From: Brevibacillus centrosporus
GTDB lineage: Bacteria > Bacillota > Bacilli > Brevibacillales > Brevibacillaceae
Length of the DNA: 64,000 nt
Assembly: GCF_003710815.1 (NCBI RefSeq)
Contig: NZ_RHHP01000004.1
Location: forward strand, 34,850-98,849
Direction of reading: 5' to 3'
In this document: in pieces, positions 1-8,775 of the stretch
Position numbering within the stretch: position 1 is the first letter of the stretch
Layout of the letters: each line of letters begins with the position of its first letter
Program-made: the position numbers and the translations under genes
Notes under the pieces: generated by a model
Told to the model about the DNA's origin: nothing
Databases searched by the model: none
What the model saw: only the letters and a program-made list of their open reading frames with translations

Positions 1-644
1 CCGATGGGCTGGAACTCACTAATGCTTTTCAGTACGTTTTCACGGCCGCCAAACAAGTCGGCATGTGCATCGTTGAAAGTCGTGTCTACCCATCCTGGGC
101 AAATGCAGTTCACACGTACTTTTTCTGCCGCAAAATCCAGCGCCATCTGTTTCGTCAGCATATGGATGGCTCCTTTGGAGGTGACGTACGCAGACAAGCG
201 CGGTTCTGCTGCGAAACTATTCGCGGAGGCCATGTTCACTACAGAGCCGCCACCTGCCTCGATCATTTCAGGCACAATGTATTTGCCAGTCAAAAACATC
301 GATTTTACATTGACCTCCATCGTACGGTCCCATACCTCTTCTTCAAGCTCGATCACAGATCCCGGCACGTTAATTGCAGCGTTGTTGCACAGGACAGTAG
401 GAACACCATACGTTTCCTTGGCAAATGCGAGGAGTGCTTGCACGTCTGCTGCTTTGGACACATCCCCCTGGAAAAAGACAGCCTTTTGGCCTTTCGCAGC
501 AATTTCTTCTACGACCTCTTCTCCTGCTGCTGCAATATCCGTCGCCACGACCCAGGCTCCCTCTTCGGCAAAACGCTGGGCAATAGCAGCACCAATTCCT
601 CTGGCTGCTCCTGTGACGATGGCTACTTTGTTCTGTAAGCGCAT
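1..644 (-). CDS. SDR-family NAD(P)-dependent oxidoreductase (C-terminus off the window)
   Basis: Short-chain dehydrogenase/reductase, a soluble Rossmann-fold oxidoreductase. The N-terminal TGAARGIG motif (residues 11-18) binds the dinucleotide. NNAA lies near residue 88, and the catalytic Ser140, Tyr153 and Lys157 (YVTSK) are in place. About 214 residues are visible and the C-terminal substrate-binding part lies beyond position 1. The ATG at 644 is preceded by AAAGGAGGAT at good spacing. It starts only 20 bases after the stop of the APC permease, so the two are probably co-transcribed and may act on the same imported compound. The substrate cannot be told from sequence. Confidence 0.9.
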   Translation of the reverse strand, partial: MRLQNKVAIVTGAARGIGAAIAQRFAEEGAWVVATDIAAAGEEVVEEIAAKGQKAVFFQGDVSKAADVQALLAFAKETYGVPTVLCNNAAINVPGSVIELEEEVWDRTMEVNVKSMFLTGKYIVPEMIEAGGGSVVNMASANSFAAEPRLSAYVTSKGAIHMLTKQMALDFAAEKVRVNCICPGWVDTTFNDAHADLFGGRENVLKSISEFQPI

Positions 645-664
645 ATTTGTATCCTCCTTTGAAT

Positions 665-2014
665 TTACATATCTTTGAGTACTGGGGCTACTTTTCGATA
701 GCCATTGGACTTCACATAGCCGACTACGACTCCGATCAATACCCATCCAAAACCAACGGAAAAGGTCGTCCAGTCAAATCCAGACCAGACATAGCCTGTG
801 ATCAGAAGTCCAATGAACGGAGTGAGCGCGTAGGTAAGGAAACCTTTGACTCCTCGCCTGCGTTTTTTTCCGTAAAAATAGACGATGATGGTAGCATTCA
901 ACATCATGAAAGCCGTGATGGCACCGAACGTGACGAACTTGTAAAGCGTCTCGATCGACAGAGACAAAGTGACGACGACAGATAGCAGCGCGCAAAAGAT
1001 CGTCGCGTTGACCGGCGTTTGAAATTTCGGATGGATCTTGGATAAGGCCTGTGCAAAAGGCAGCAGGTTTTCCCGGCTCATCGAGTACAGCACGCGGGCA
1101 GTTGCCGACTGCACATTCAGCGTAACCGCTATCCCTACTGCGACGACATTGATCAGTATCAAGATCGTATAAAACACTGGCCCACCCGCTTCTCGCGCAA
1201 TTTCAAAAAAGCCCATGTCCGGGTTGAGCGTCTCAAACTGCGGATGAATCAATGCCGCCATGTACACTTGAATGATAAACAGCAATCCACTGAACAGGAT
1301 GGACAGGACCGTTGCCTTTCCGACTGTTTTCACAGGGTCCTTTGCTTCTTCTGCCAAGGTACTGATGCCATCGAAGCCGAGAAATCCGAGCACGGCGATG
1401 GACGTCGCTGTCGCGATAAAACCAAAATCCACATGGTCTGTCTGATACAATGGCGCCAGACTAAAGCCACCCAAGCCATGTCCGTCGATGAAAACAAACT
1501 TGAAAGCGATTCCTAAAAACACGACAAGCGTGATGATCTGCATCCAAAACATGATCAGATTCGCTCGAGCCGTCATCGTGATTCCACGGACGTTGATCAG
1601 TGTGTTGCAAATTACGAAAAAGAGCGTCCACACAAAGGCGGGAACCTCCGGCAGAATCCCTGCCATCCATACCCCTGCAAAGGCATATAACAAGGCCGGA
1701 CATAGAATATAATCCGCCAAAATCAACCAGCCTGCGATGAAGCCCACATGTGGATTTGCTCCCCTGCTCACATACGAATAGACTGAGCCCGCGTAGGGAA
1801 ACTCTTTGCTCATGTGGCTGTAGCTAAACGCTGTGAACATCAGAGCAATGACCCCGATACAGTAGACCAGCGGCACCATGCCAAAGCTTTGTTGGGCGAC
1901 AGCGCCGTAGACTTGCATCGGTGCGAGCGGTGCCATAAAGACCATCCCGTATATGACCAAATCCCGAAACGTAAGCGTCCTTCGCAGCTCTTGTTTGTAT
2001 TGCGTACCCTCCAT
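665..2014 (-). CDS. APC-superfamily amino-acid permease
   Basis: Integral membrane amino acid/polyamine permease of about 449 residues, the usual size for the 12-helix APC family. It opens with a short cytoplasmic tail, then the GMVFMAPLAPMQVYG first helix typical of the family, and hydrophobic segments run through to the C-terminus. An in-frame ATG at 2035 exists, but the ATG at 2014 has GGGGGAG about six bases upstream and is preferred. The gene is separated from the two-component genes by a terminator and leads into the SDR gene, so permease plus dehydrogenase form their own unit. Substrate unknown. Confidence 0.88.
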   Translation of the reverse strand: MEGTQYKQELRRTLTFRDLVIYGMVFMAPLAPMQVYGAVAQQSFGMVPLVYCIGVIALMFTAFSYSHMSKEFPYAGSVYSYVSRGANPHVGFIAGWLILADYILCPALLYAFAGVWMAGILPEVPAFVWTLFFVICNTLINVRGITMTARANLIMFWMQIITLVVFLGIAFKFVFIDGHGLGGFSLAPLYQTDHVDFGFIATATSIAVLGFLGFDGISTLAEEAKDPVKTVGKATVLSILFSGLLFIIQVYMAALIHPQFETLNPDMGFFEIAREAGGPVFYTILILINVVAVGIAVTLNVQSATARVLYSMSRENLLPFAQALSKIHPKFQTPVNATIFCALLSVVVTLSLSIETLYKFVTFGAITAFMMLNATIIVYFYGKKRRRGVKGFLTYALTPFIGLLITGYVWSGFDWTTFSVGFGWVLIGVVVGYVKSNGYRKVAPVLKDM

Positions 2015-2146
2015 ATCGAACTCCCCCTTTACCAATTAGTAAGAATAAGAAAATAGTCCTGCTTTCATCTTAGCTTTTTATCAAAAAATTCCGAAATACA
2101 TTCCGTCCCAACAAAAGCGCTTTGGTCTGAACCGATTTTTTTTGAC

Positions 2147-2183
2147 AGAGAAAAGCCATTCCTCTGGTCGCGTGAGGAATGGC
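2147..2183 (-). terminator. Intrinsic terminator after the response regulator gene
   Basis: A perfect 10-bp stem (2155-2164 with 2174-2183, arm GCCATTCCTC) is followed on the minus strand by TTTTCTCT. It lies just beyond the stop of the LytTR regulator at 2196 and isolates the APC permease gene. Confidence 0.85.
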
Positions 2184-2195
2184 CCGTTTATTTGC

Positions 2196-2933
2196 TTACA
2201 TCCATTTTTTCAAATTGTTCCAGAAGGAGGCGATCTCCTGTATTTTATCCTCCGCGATCAGCGCCTGCTTGCCTTCCCGTGCCTGATGAAAATAAATCGT
2301 ACTCCCCTCGATGTGACTGATCTTTTTCATATTTACGAGAAAAGAGCGGTGTGTCAGGTAAAAATAGCTGTCCTGCAAATAGGACTCGTATACCTTGATC
2401 GGGATTTTGCTTTCGTAGGCATCGCTGGCGGTATGGACGAGTATTGTTCGGTTGATCGATTCGATGTACAAAATATCATCAGGTGTCTTTTGCAGAATTT
2501 CCTCCGCAAAGATCGGGACGTAGAGCCCCCCCGCTTTCACGAATGATTGATAGTCGATATGGCTCTGCAGCTTTTCGATCGCCTGCCCGAGGCGCTTAGC
2601 CGTATACGGCTTTTCCACGATGTCGACAATTCCCAGGTCGTACGTAACGCTGGCGTGTGGCGCCATTCCCGTGACGAGAATGGTAGGGAGCTGAACCCCT
2701 CTCATCTTCAGAATCGAAAAGCTTTCCAGCCCACTTCTTCCCTCCCCCAGATGGATATCGAGGATCATCGCCGACAAATCCGTCCGGAGTGTCGCCTGAG
2801 CAATCAACTCATCGCCGGACTGCGCTCTTGCTGCAATTCGTATATGTTCGTGGGTGGCCAGATACCCCTCCAGCACCTCTAGCTGTAGCTCATCATCTTC
2901 GGCAATCAATACGTTGATTGGCTCCTTCCCCAT
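2196..2933 (-). CDS. LytTR-family response regulator
   Basis: Two-component response regulator of 245 residues. The receiver domain (about 6-125) has an acidic pocket AEDD, phospho-acceptor Asp59 in the ILDIHLG strand, and the conserved Lys in VEKPY. The C-terminal LytTR DNA-binding domain (about 145-240) is recognisable from the YLTHRSFLVNMKKI segment. The ATG at 2933 follows AGGAGGGAGTGA; an upstream in-frame ATG is less convincing. It begins 38 bases after the histidine kinase stop, so kinase and regulator are cotranscribed. A LytTR output is the usual partner for kinases with a HDxxNH-type histidine box like the one next door. Confidence 0.9.
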   Translation of the reverse strand: MGKEPINVLIAEDDELQLEVLEGYLATHEHIRIAARAQSGDELIAQATLRTDLSAMILDIHLGEGRSGLESFSILKMRGVQLPTILVTGMAPHASVTYDLGIVDIVEKPYTAKRLGQAIEKLQSHIDYQSFVKAGGLYVPIFAEEILQKTPDDILYIESINRTILVHTASDAYESKIPIKVYESYLQDSYFYLTHRSFLVNMKKISHIEGSTIYFHQAREGKQALIAEDKIQEIASFWNNLKKWM

Positions 2934-2971
2934 GGTTCTCTCACTCCCTCCTCGCATCGTTTGCGAAATAA

Positions 2972-4318
2972 CTAGCCTGCCACTCTTTTGTCCACTACTA
3001 ACAAAATTGAGAAGCATGTCCTTCCACGAGCAGAAGTAACAGATAGCTCGCCCTCATATTTTTTCACGATCTCCTGCACGATGCTAAGGCCGTAACCACG
3101 CGCCCCACCCGCTTCCGACATTTTGGTCGTGAACCCTTCCTGCGTCAGCTTTTTCACGTTTTCTGCCGGAATAGTCACACCCGTATTTTCGACCGTAAAC
3201 TGATAGGTGTTGCCCACTTTTTTCAAATGAAGCGAAATGCTTCTCTCCCCGGTCGGATCTGCCTCCGCTGCCTCGATAGCGTTATCCAGCAGGTTGGAGA
3301 GAATCTTGATCAAATCGGAAGAAAGGACACCCTCGAAGTTTTCCTCGGGAGAAACGTCAAAGTCCATCTCGATTTGAGAAGCACGCGCCTTTTCCACTTT
3401 GGAATGAAGCAGCACCAGCAAGGCGGGATTGGCAACTTGCTGTGTAAGGGTCACGACCTGCAGATCAGTTTGCAATCCGCGCAAATACTCCTGTGCCCGC
3501 TCTACCTTACGCAATTCCAGCAGCCCAAAGATCACCTGGAGATGATTGGCGAAGTCATGCTTGATCGACTGAATCGAGGTAAGGATGGAGCGAAATTCCT
3601 TTTGAAAGGTTTGCTCCGAATCCCCTACCACACGCAGCGTCTCTTTTTGATACCACCGACGGATGAGCGTGTAGCTCACCACGATGAGTACGAGGACCAC
3701 TAAATTTGCGAAAAAGTAGAAAAGACTATTTTTCAGAGCGTTGTTTTCGATCTGTTCCAACACTTCCACGCCGGTATCGATCCCCACAATCCCGACCAGC
3801 TTCCCTGATGTGTTGAACAAAGGCGCGCCAGTCGTGATGTAGACTCCGTATTTGGGATCGTGAATGATTCCCGTATGAAACGTGTCACCATGATACGCTG
3901 GCTGGACCTCTTCCATCGTCAGCGTGCATAGCTCGCCGATATACGTGTGGGCGGTGTCTCCTGGAGGAAGACCGTTAATCATGACACGACTGTTTCCTTC
4001 CGCATCCATGACGACGATATACACATGCTTTGCCCCGATTTTCAGCCGATAGTCGTTGAGAAAACGGTTGAGCATGATATAGTCCGCACTATCCTCCGTA
4101 GGCTTTTGCAGAAATCGCTCGAAGCCCTCGACATCTACCTCGCGGGCAATATCCGCGGCTGTCTTCATGCTTTGCGTCGAAATGGAAATCTCCACCGTTC
4201 GAACCGTACTGTCATACGTGAGGAAAATATTCGCAAGCATGAAGCACAAGCTCAGAAAGATTGCGACCATGATGATCATTCCGACCTTTTTGTTGGTTCG
4301 CGCAGCGATTATTTTCAT
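2972..4318 (-). CDS. Membrane sensor histidine kinase with extracytoplasmic Cache-like domain
   Basis: Sensor kinase of 448 residues. TM helix 1 is at about 12-34, an extracytoplasmic Cache-like sensor at about 40-210 (with a GKLVGIVGIDTG strand typical of the fold), TM helix 2 at about 220-240, then the phospho-acceptor helix SIKHDFANHLQVI of the AgrC/CitA (SPOB-like) class. The ATPase domain has an N-box (NLLDNAIEAA) and a G-box (GARGYGLSIV). The ATG at 4318 is preceded by AGGAGAG. It is the first gene of a kinase-regulator operon. Ligand unknown; neighbouring permease and hydantoinase genes suggest a small organic acid or amino-acid derivative, but that is inference. Confidence 0.88.
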   Translation of the reverse strand: MKIIAARTNKKVGMIIMVAIFLSLCFMLANIFLTYDSTVRTVEISISTQSMKTAADIAREVDVEGFERFLQKPTEDSADYIMLNRFLNDYRLKIGAKHVYIVVMDAEGNSRVMINGLPPGDTAHTYIGELCTLTMEEVQPAYHGDTFHTGIIHDPKYGVYITTGAPLFNTSGKLVGIVGIDTGVEVLEQIENNALKNSLFYFFANLVVLVLIVVSYTLIRRWYQKETLRVVGDSEQTFQKEFRSILTSIQSIKHDFANHLQVIFGLLELRKVERAQEYLRGLQTDLQVVTLTQQVANPALLVLLHSKVEKARASQIEMDFDVSPEENFEGVLSSDLIKILSNLLDNAIEAAEADPTGERSISLHLKKVGNTYQFTVENTGVTIPAENVKKLTQEGFTTKMSEAGGARGYGLSIVQEIVKKYEGELSVTSARGRTCFSILLVVDKRVAG

Positions 4319-4449
4319 CGTTCTCTCCTGACCTTTCCGTCCAGACATGGCGTGTGCAACCATTTCCCCTCATTTTAGCACGAATTTTGTCGGATGGGTT
4401 TGGGGAAGCGTTTTGGTTCACCTTTCACTACTATCTCAGAGCACATGTT

Positions 4450-4494
4450 AAAAAAGGCAAAACCCTGTCGCCGCATTCGGACGAGGGTCTTGCC
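4450..4494 (-). terminator. Intrinsic terminator after the hydantoinase/oxoprolinase gene
   Basis: Stem 4456-4466 with 4484-4494 (GGCAAAACCCT against AGGGTCTTGCC, with one G-U-type pair) is followed on the minus strand by six T. It lies about 30 bases beyond the stop of the HyuA-type gene. Confidence 0.8.
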
Positions 4495-4526
4495 CAACTC
4501 ATCATAAGCACAAATTCAAACTCTAG

Positions 4527-6110
4527 TTAACCCCTGATAGCTCGTGCCGCCACAGGAAAAAGCTCCCCAACCGCCTTTGCTCTCATCCGCACGGCGTTCC
4601 CGCTCAGATACGCCAGCGGTACTTCTTCTTCGATATCGACGATTTTTACCGTCTCAGGAAGGGCGCCGGCACGCACTGCCTCGGCAGTCGCCAGCTGCTG
4701 GCAATCTTCCAGAATCTCTTCGCACGTTCGCGTTTCATTGGCATAGATCCGATCGATTTGTCCGCTGACCTGTGCGATGGTCACACCGATGGCATTTGCG
4801 ACCTCATAGTTTTCCGGTCGGATGACCTCGGAGACTCCTTGCAGCTGATCAGGGAGAAGGATGCTTCCTCCACCGACGAGGATGGCAGGAACCGGCTCTG
4901 CCGAAGTTTTCATCCGGTCGATTGCTTCTTCTACCATGACCGTCATTTTTTGATAGACACGCTGGACATCGTCCGCAGGCAGATGCGCGACTTTTTGTGC
5001 ATCCCCGATCTGTGCTTGTCCCACTGCAACGGCGACATCTGATGCCGTCAGCACCTCACCGCCAAAAATCAAGCCTTCTTTGGATAGTCGATACCCGACA
5101 CTATCCGGGCCGACTTGCGGTTCTGCTCCCAGCCCGCGAATTCGCGTACCGCCGCCCAGTCCAAACGACAAGAGATCCGGCATCCGGAAATTCGTGCGAA
5201 CACCGCCGATCTGAGCGACGAGGGAGGACTCGCGCGGAAAGCCTTTGGTCAGGACGCCAATATCGGTTGTCGTTCCGCCAACGTCTACGACGAGCGCATC
5301 TTCAATCCCGCACAAAAAGGAAGCGCCGCGCACACTGTTTGTCGGGCCTGAAGCGATAGTCAGGACAGGGAACCTGCGTGCGTACTCAGCCGTCATTAAC
5401 GTCCCATCGTTCTGACTCAGATAAATGTGGGCATTTTCAATTCCATTCACGCTCAGGGATTGCTGAAAGCCGCTTACCATTTGCTGGGCTGCTTCTGTCA
5501 GAGAAGCATTCAATATCGTTGCATTTTCCCGCTCCAAAAGGCCGATATTGCCAATTTCATGCGATAAAGAGATCGCCACCTCTGCGCCTAGCTCTTCCTG
5601 CAGCAGCTGCTTGGCACGCAGCTCGTCCGACGCATCCACCGGCGAGAAAACGGAGGTCACCGCTACGGCTTTCACTTTTCCTCGCCATTGTGCGCCCATG
5701 CGGCGAATTTCTTCTTCATCCAGCCGGGACAAGCGTTGGCCGGTATACTCGTGCCCACCGTGAACAATCGTCGATCCGGCAAAGATCACTTCCAGCAAAT
5801 CCTGTGGCCAATCCGAGTACGGAGGAATAGCGTCTGTAGCCGGTGCTCCAATGCGAATCACGCCAATTTTGGATAAGCGCTTCCTCTCCACGATCGCATT
5901 GGTGCAGTGTGTCGTTCCCAGCATAGCCGATGCAATCTGCGCGGGCTGGATGCCACTCTCCGCAAGCAAGACACGAATGGCCTCCTGAATCCCACCGCCG
6001 ACATCCTCTGTCGTCGCCACTTTTGTTTTCGCATGCAGCACGTTTTGCTCATCCAAAATGACTGCATCCGTATGGGTTCCACCTACGTCAATTCCAATGC
6101 GGTATGTCAT
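4527..6110 (-). CDS. Hydantoinase/oxoprolinase (HyuA-type) family protein
   Basis: ATP-dependent hydantoinase/oxoprolinase-type protein, 527 residues, the usual length of the subgroup found beside DUF917 proteins. The N-terminal domain starts with the ASKHA phosphate-binding loop GIDVGGTHTD (residues 6-15); the second domain carries a second DVGGTTTD loop near residue 280 and a GGGSILLPDQ segment near residue 415. Family members open cyclic amides or act on 5-oxoproline-like substrates; the exact substrate is not predictable. Its ATG overlaps the stop of the DUF917 remnant by 4 bp, so it used to be translationally coupled to that gene. Because the upstream gene and the divergent promoter region have been deleted, expression may be lost or rewired. 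Confidence 0.85.
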   Translation of the reverse strand: MTYRIGIDVGGTHTDAVILDEQNVLHAKTKVATTEDVGGGIQEAIRVLLAESGIQPAQIASAMLGTTHCTNAIVERKRLSKIGVIRIGAPATDAIPPYSDWPQDLLEVIFAGSTIVHGGHEYTGQRLSRLDEEEIRRMGAQWRGKVKAVAVTSVFSPVDASDELRAKQLLQEELGAEVAISLSHEIGNIGLLERENATILNASLTEAAQQMVSGFQQSLSVNGIENAHIYLSQNDGTLMTAEYARRFPVLTIASGPTNSVRGASFLCGIEDALVVDVGGTTTDIGVLTKGFPRESSLVAQIGGVRTNFRMPDLLSFGLGGGTRIRGLGAEPQVGPDSVGYRLSKEGLIFGGEVLTASDVAVAVGQAQIGDAQKVAHLPADDVQRVYQKMTVMVEEAIDRMKTSAEPVPAILVGGGSILLPDQLQGVSEVIRPENYEVANAIGVTIAQVSGQIDRIYANETRTCEEILEDCQQLATAEAVRAGALPETVKIVDIEEEVPLAYLSGNAVRMRAKAVGELFPVAARAIRG

Positions 6111-6465
6111 GCCCCAGTCTCTCCCTTCAACGGACGATATTCCAAGTCATAGCCGAAATAACGCGGTCCTACCGTCTCGATTCCTTTTTCGGTTCTCCAC
6201 TTTACATTGCAGGGAAGACCGATGACCGCGATCCGGTTCCCATATCGCAAGCCTTCTGTCGTGATCGGGAGACCTGTTTCAAAATCCAGCACGGAAATGA
6301 GATCAGGTGTAGTCGCTACCACTTCATCGCCGACCGTCGCAATCAGGAACTCATTTTTGAAATCCAGCCTTGCTGTTTGACCGAGGTATTGATCGATGCC
6401 GTCCAGCTTCACTTCCCCTTTGGCAAACCCCTCTGTCGTGCGTCTCTCAAACGCATTCGGCGCTA
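6107..6465 (-). pseudogene. DUF917-family protein, C-terminal remnant
   Basis: Only about the last 115 residues remain of a DUF917 protein (normally about 360 residues, the usual partner of HyuA-type genes). The reading frame is open from about 6465 (FERRTTEGFAKGEV) to the stop at 6107-6109 but is closed immediately upstream by an in-frame TGA, and no start with a ribosome-binding site exists. Sequence to the right belongs to a different, oppositely oriented gene, so the 5' two thirds were lost by deletion. The stop still overlaps the hydantoinase ATG by 4 bp. The family assignment is from recognition of the C-terminal pattern. Confidence 0.7.
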
Positions 6466-7059
6466 TTTGGCACCATCAATCGGGATATCACGATGTCCGC
6501 GCTCGAGTACAAAGAAGGCTTCCTGTTCCTGGTTAGCTACAAGGACGGTTCAGCGGGCGCCGAGCAAAAGAAAATCGACTATGTGATCGAGACGATCAAT
6601 CGCTATATGCAAGACTGTGTGATTGGCGTCAGCAGCAGCAACAGCCTCCTCGACTGTGGCAATGCCATCAGCCAAGCCATTACGGCTGTCAACTCCCATA
6701 GCATCAAAAACTCCAGCGTCATATACTACAACAACCTTGGAATCGTCCGCTTGCTGAAGCTGTTCAGCGGGCACAAGGAGCTGGATCAGTTCTACAGCGA
6801 TATTCTTGGCCCCATCTTGGAGTTTGACCAAAAAACAAACCAGTCCAACCTGTTTGAAACGATGGACTGCTTTATTCAAAATGGACGCGATTTCCGTAAA
6901 ACAGCGAAAGCTCTGTTTCTTCACGAGAATACGATCCGCTATCGGGTAGCCAAAGTACAGGAGCTGGTTGCGCCAAAGTGCTCCAGTGATGATGTTCTGG
7001 AGGACCTCTCGATTGCGATCAAGATTTACAAGCTGCGGAAGGTGGAGAAAATGGTGTGA
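6466..7059 (+). pseudogene. PucR-type transcriptional regulator, C-terminal remnant
   Basis: About 197 residues of the C-terminal part of a PucR/CdaR-like regulator, ending in the helix-turn-helix block KALFLHENTIRYRVAKV characteristic of the family. Complete regulators are about 400-550 residues; the N-terminal sensory half is missing, and the frame left of 6466 is unrelated sequence from the DUF917 gene. An internal ATG at 6493 exists but has no ribosome-binding site. Regulators of this class commonly sit divergent to DUF917/HyuA operons, which fits a single deletion removing both 5' ends and the shared promoter region. An HTH-only product would be a possible but unlikely repressor. Confidence 0.75.
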
Positions 7060-7095
7060 TCGATCCATAGCCAACTAGCTATCAACTAACAATAT

Positions 7096-7125
7096 TTGAC
7101 AGTTGCTAGGCATGGATCTTATAGT
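7096..7125 (+). promoter_or_regulatory. Sigma-A-like promoter for the TPR gene
   Basis: TTGACA (7096-7101), an 18-base spacer and TATAGT (7120-7125). Transcription would begin near 7132, after the ATG at 7112, which favours the downstream TTG start at 7163. Confidence 0.6.
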
Positions 7126-7162
7126 TAGGAGGAAAAAACACAGAGGATCGAGGGAAAATAAG

Positions 7163-7831
7163 TTGGGGAAATTTTTCTTGTTTTCGATTTTATGGTGGCT
7201 TACAGGGAGTCCTTTCGCCGCACTGATCATCATTTTGCTCGTGCTCTACTTTTTGGATCTTCGCTTTGTCCGCCTGCTTCCGGACATCACCAAGCCTTAT
7301 CGGCGATGGAGACGGCTATCCGCTCTTACGAACCTGCTTCGTCTCAATCCGCATGATACCACCGCTAAACTCGAGGCTGCCCGATTGCTTATGGAAAAAA
7401 AGCAGTTCAGTGTAGCTTTGTCCTATTTGGAAGAAGTCGCATCCGTCATGGAGGATTCTCCAGAATATTTGTGCGACAAGGGTACCTGCCTTCTGAAGGT
7501 GGGGCGTGTAGAAGAGGGCTTGCGGCTAATCGAGCAGGCATTAAAGGTCAATCCGCGGGTCAAATATGGAGAACCCTATCTTCGCGTAGCCGAGGCGTAT
7601 GCGAAGCTTGCACAGATGGAAAAAGCGCTAGCGAGTCTGGAAGAATTGGCGAAGATGAACATGTCATCGTGCGAGGTGTACTACAAACAAGGAGAGCTGT
7701 ACGCCGAGCTAAACCAAAAGGAAAAAGCCAAGCAATCGTACCGGGAAGCCGTTGAGGTTTATCGCGTTTTGCCTCCCTACAAGCGCCGCTTGGAAAGGCG
7801 CTGGGCCTTGCTGGCATGGCTGAAAAAGTAA
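7163..7831 (+). CDS. Membrane-anchored tetratricopeptide-repeat protein
   Basis: Protein of 222 residues with a hydrophobic N-terminus (two short membrane segments within about residues 4-36), a basic stretch KPYRRWRR, then TPR-like helical repeats from about residue 60 to the end (for example ALSYLEEVASVMEDSPEYL and AYAKLAQMEKALASLEEL). It is probably a membrane-tethered scaffold; partner unknown. The frame is open from 7103, but the promoter overlaps the first ATG. I chose the TTG at 7163, preceded by GAGGG eight bases upstream. A strong terminator follows, so the gene is monocistronic. Confidence 0.8.
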   Translation: MGKFFLFSILWWLTGSPFAALIIILLVLYFLDLRFVRLLPDITKPYRRWRRLSALTNLLRLNPHDTTAKLEAARLLMEKKQFSVALSYLEEVASVMEDSPEYLCDKGTCLLKVGRVEEGLRLIEQALKVNPRVKYGEPYLRVAEAYAKLAQMEKALASLEELAKMNMSSCEVYYKQGELYAELNQKEKAKQSYREAVEVYRVLPPYKRRLERRWALLAWLKK

Positions 7832-7844
7832 CGCAAAACAAATC

Positions 7845-7899
7845 AGGCAGCAGCAGTCCAAGACGTTCGTACTTGTCTTGATTCTGCTGCTGCCTTTTC
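7845..7899 (+). terminator. Strong intrinsic terminator, probably bidirectional
   Basis: Twelve-base arms AGGCAGCAGCAG (7845-7856) and CTGCTGCTGCCT (7884-7895) followed by TTTT. It ends the TPR gene on the plus strand and sits at the 3' end of the convergent 13-gene operon, which may use the same hairpin. Confidence 0.85.
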
Positions 7900-7914
7900 T
7901 TGATTCTTGGCCTA

Positions 7915-8751
7915 TCAGCCTGTAACCATGCGATTGACTTGCCCTGTAAGCATCAGCATCGCTTGCAGCACAGGCATCATGCTGACCACATCAGCGGATT
8001 GATAGCGAACCGTACGCCCTTCCACCAGCTCGACTCCCGGCATCCAGCTAACGGCCGTGGCGAACTGCGATTTGGTGAACTCCACTTCGAGCGTATTTTC
8101 CGATTGCTGAGCGAGTGGCTGTACCGCACTTCGGTTGATCAAAGCCTGTTTCGCCTGCTGACGGATCATCTCACGTGCGCGGACAGGGTGAATCGCTTGG
8201 GAGGAAAGTCCGGTTATACCCGTTTTCACCGCTACCGTAAAGACCCCTGGTATATCCTGCTCCACTTCCTGTGCCGTTTGGGAGTCTCCAGTCACCAGTA
8301 CGACAGGTACGCCAAAAGCGCCGGCTACCGCAGCGTTTAATCCGGCTTCGCCCACTTCTTTTCCGTTCAGCACGAGGCGGTGGATCGCCACACCGGATAG
8401 CGTATGATTGAGCACGGCATCGCCAACGCCCGCTTTTCCGTGATACCCGACAAAAAAGGCGGCATCGTACGTGCTGTCGATGCCTTGCATCATGCACAGA
8501 GGCTTGAAGAAACCGCGAATGACGTCTGCCTGTGGATGCAAGTCCTCGAGAATCAGATTGTTCATCGGTCCATGCGACTCATTTACCACGATCTGCGTCG
8601 CTCCTGCTTCCAGAGCACCCTCGATGGCGGCGTTTACATCCTGGGTCAGCAGCCGTCGCCCCGCCTCATAATGCCGCCGCCCCGGGATCGTATCTTCCCA
8701 CTCCGTGATCCCAGAAATCCCTTCCATGTCCAAAGAAATAAATACCTTCAT
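7915..8751 (-). CDS. dppA: D-aminopeptidase DppA (M55 family)
   Basis: Zinc-dependent D-stereospecific aminopeptidase that removes N-terminal D-amino acids from peptides such as D-Ala-D-Ala. It has 278 residues, normal for M55. Expected metal ligands are visible: Asp8 and Glu10 in SLDMEG, the His of NESHGPM near residue 60, the His of FVGYHGKAG near 104, and the Glu in KEVGEAGLNAA near 133. The ATG at 8751 follows GGGAGGAA. It is the last gene of the peptide operon, after a 24-base gap. In Bacillus subtilis dppA belongs to a dipeptide permease operon, which matches this context. Cytoplasmic. Confidence 0.92.
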   Translation of the reverse strand: MKVFISLDMEGISGITEWEDTIPGRRHYEAGRRLLTQDVNAAIEGALEAGATQIVVNESHGPMNNLILEDLHPQADVIRGFFKPLCMMQGIDSTYDAAFFVGYHGKAGVGDAVLNHTLSGVAIHRLVLNGKEVGEAGLNAAVAGAFGVPVVLVTGDSQTAQEVEQDIPGVFTVAVKTGITGLSSQAIHPVRAREMIRQQAKQALINRSAVQPLAQQSENTLEVEFTKSQFATAVSWMPGVELVEGRTVRYQSADVVSMMPVLQAMLMLTGQVNRMVTG

Positions 8752-8775
8752 CCGTGGATTCCTCCCGCCCTAAAA

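Noticed and set aside
2030..2150. Sigma-54 promoter before the APC permease
   Set aside because: TTGGGAC is present but the -12 GC element is not at the required distance.
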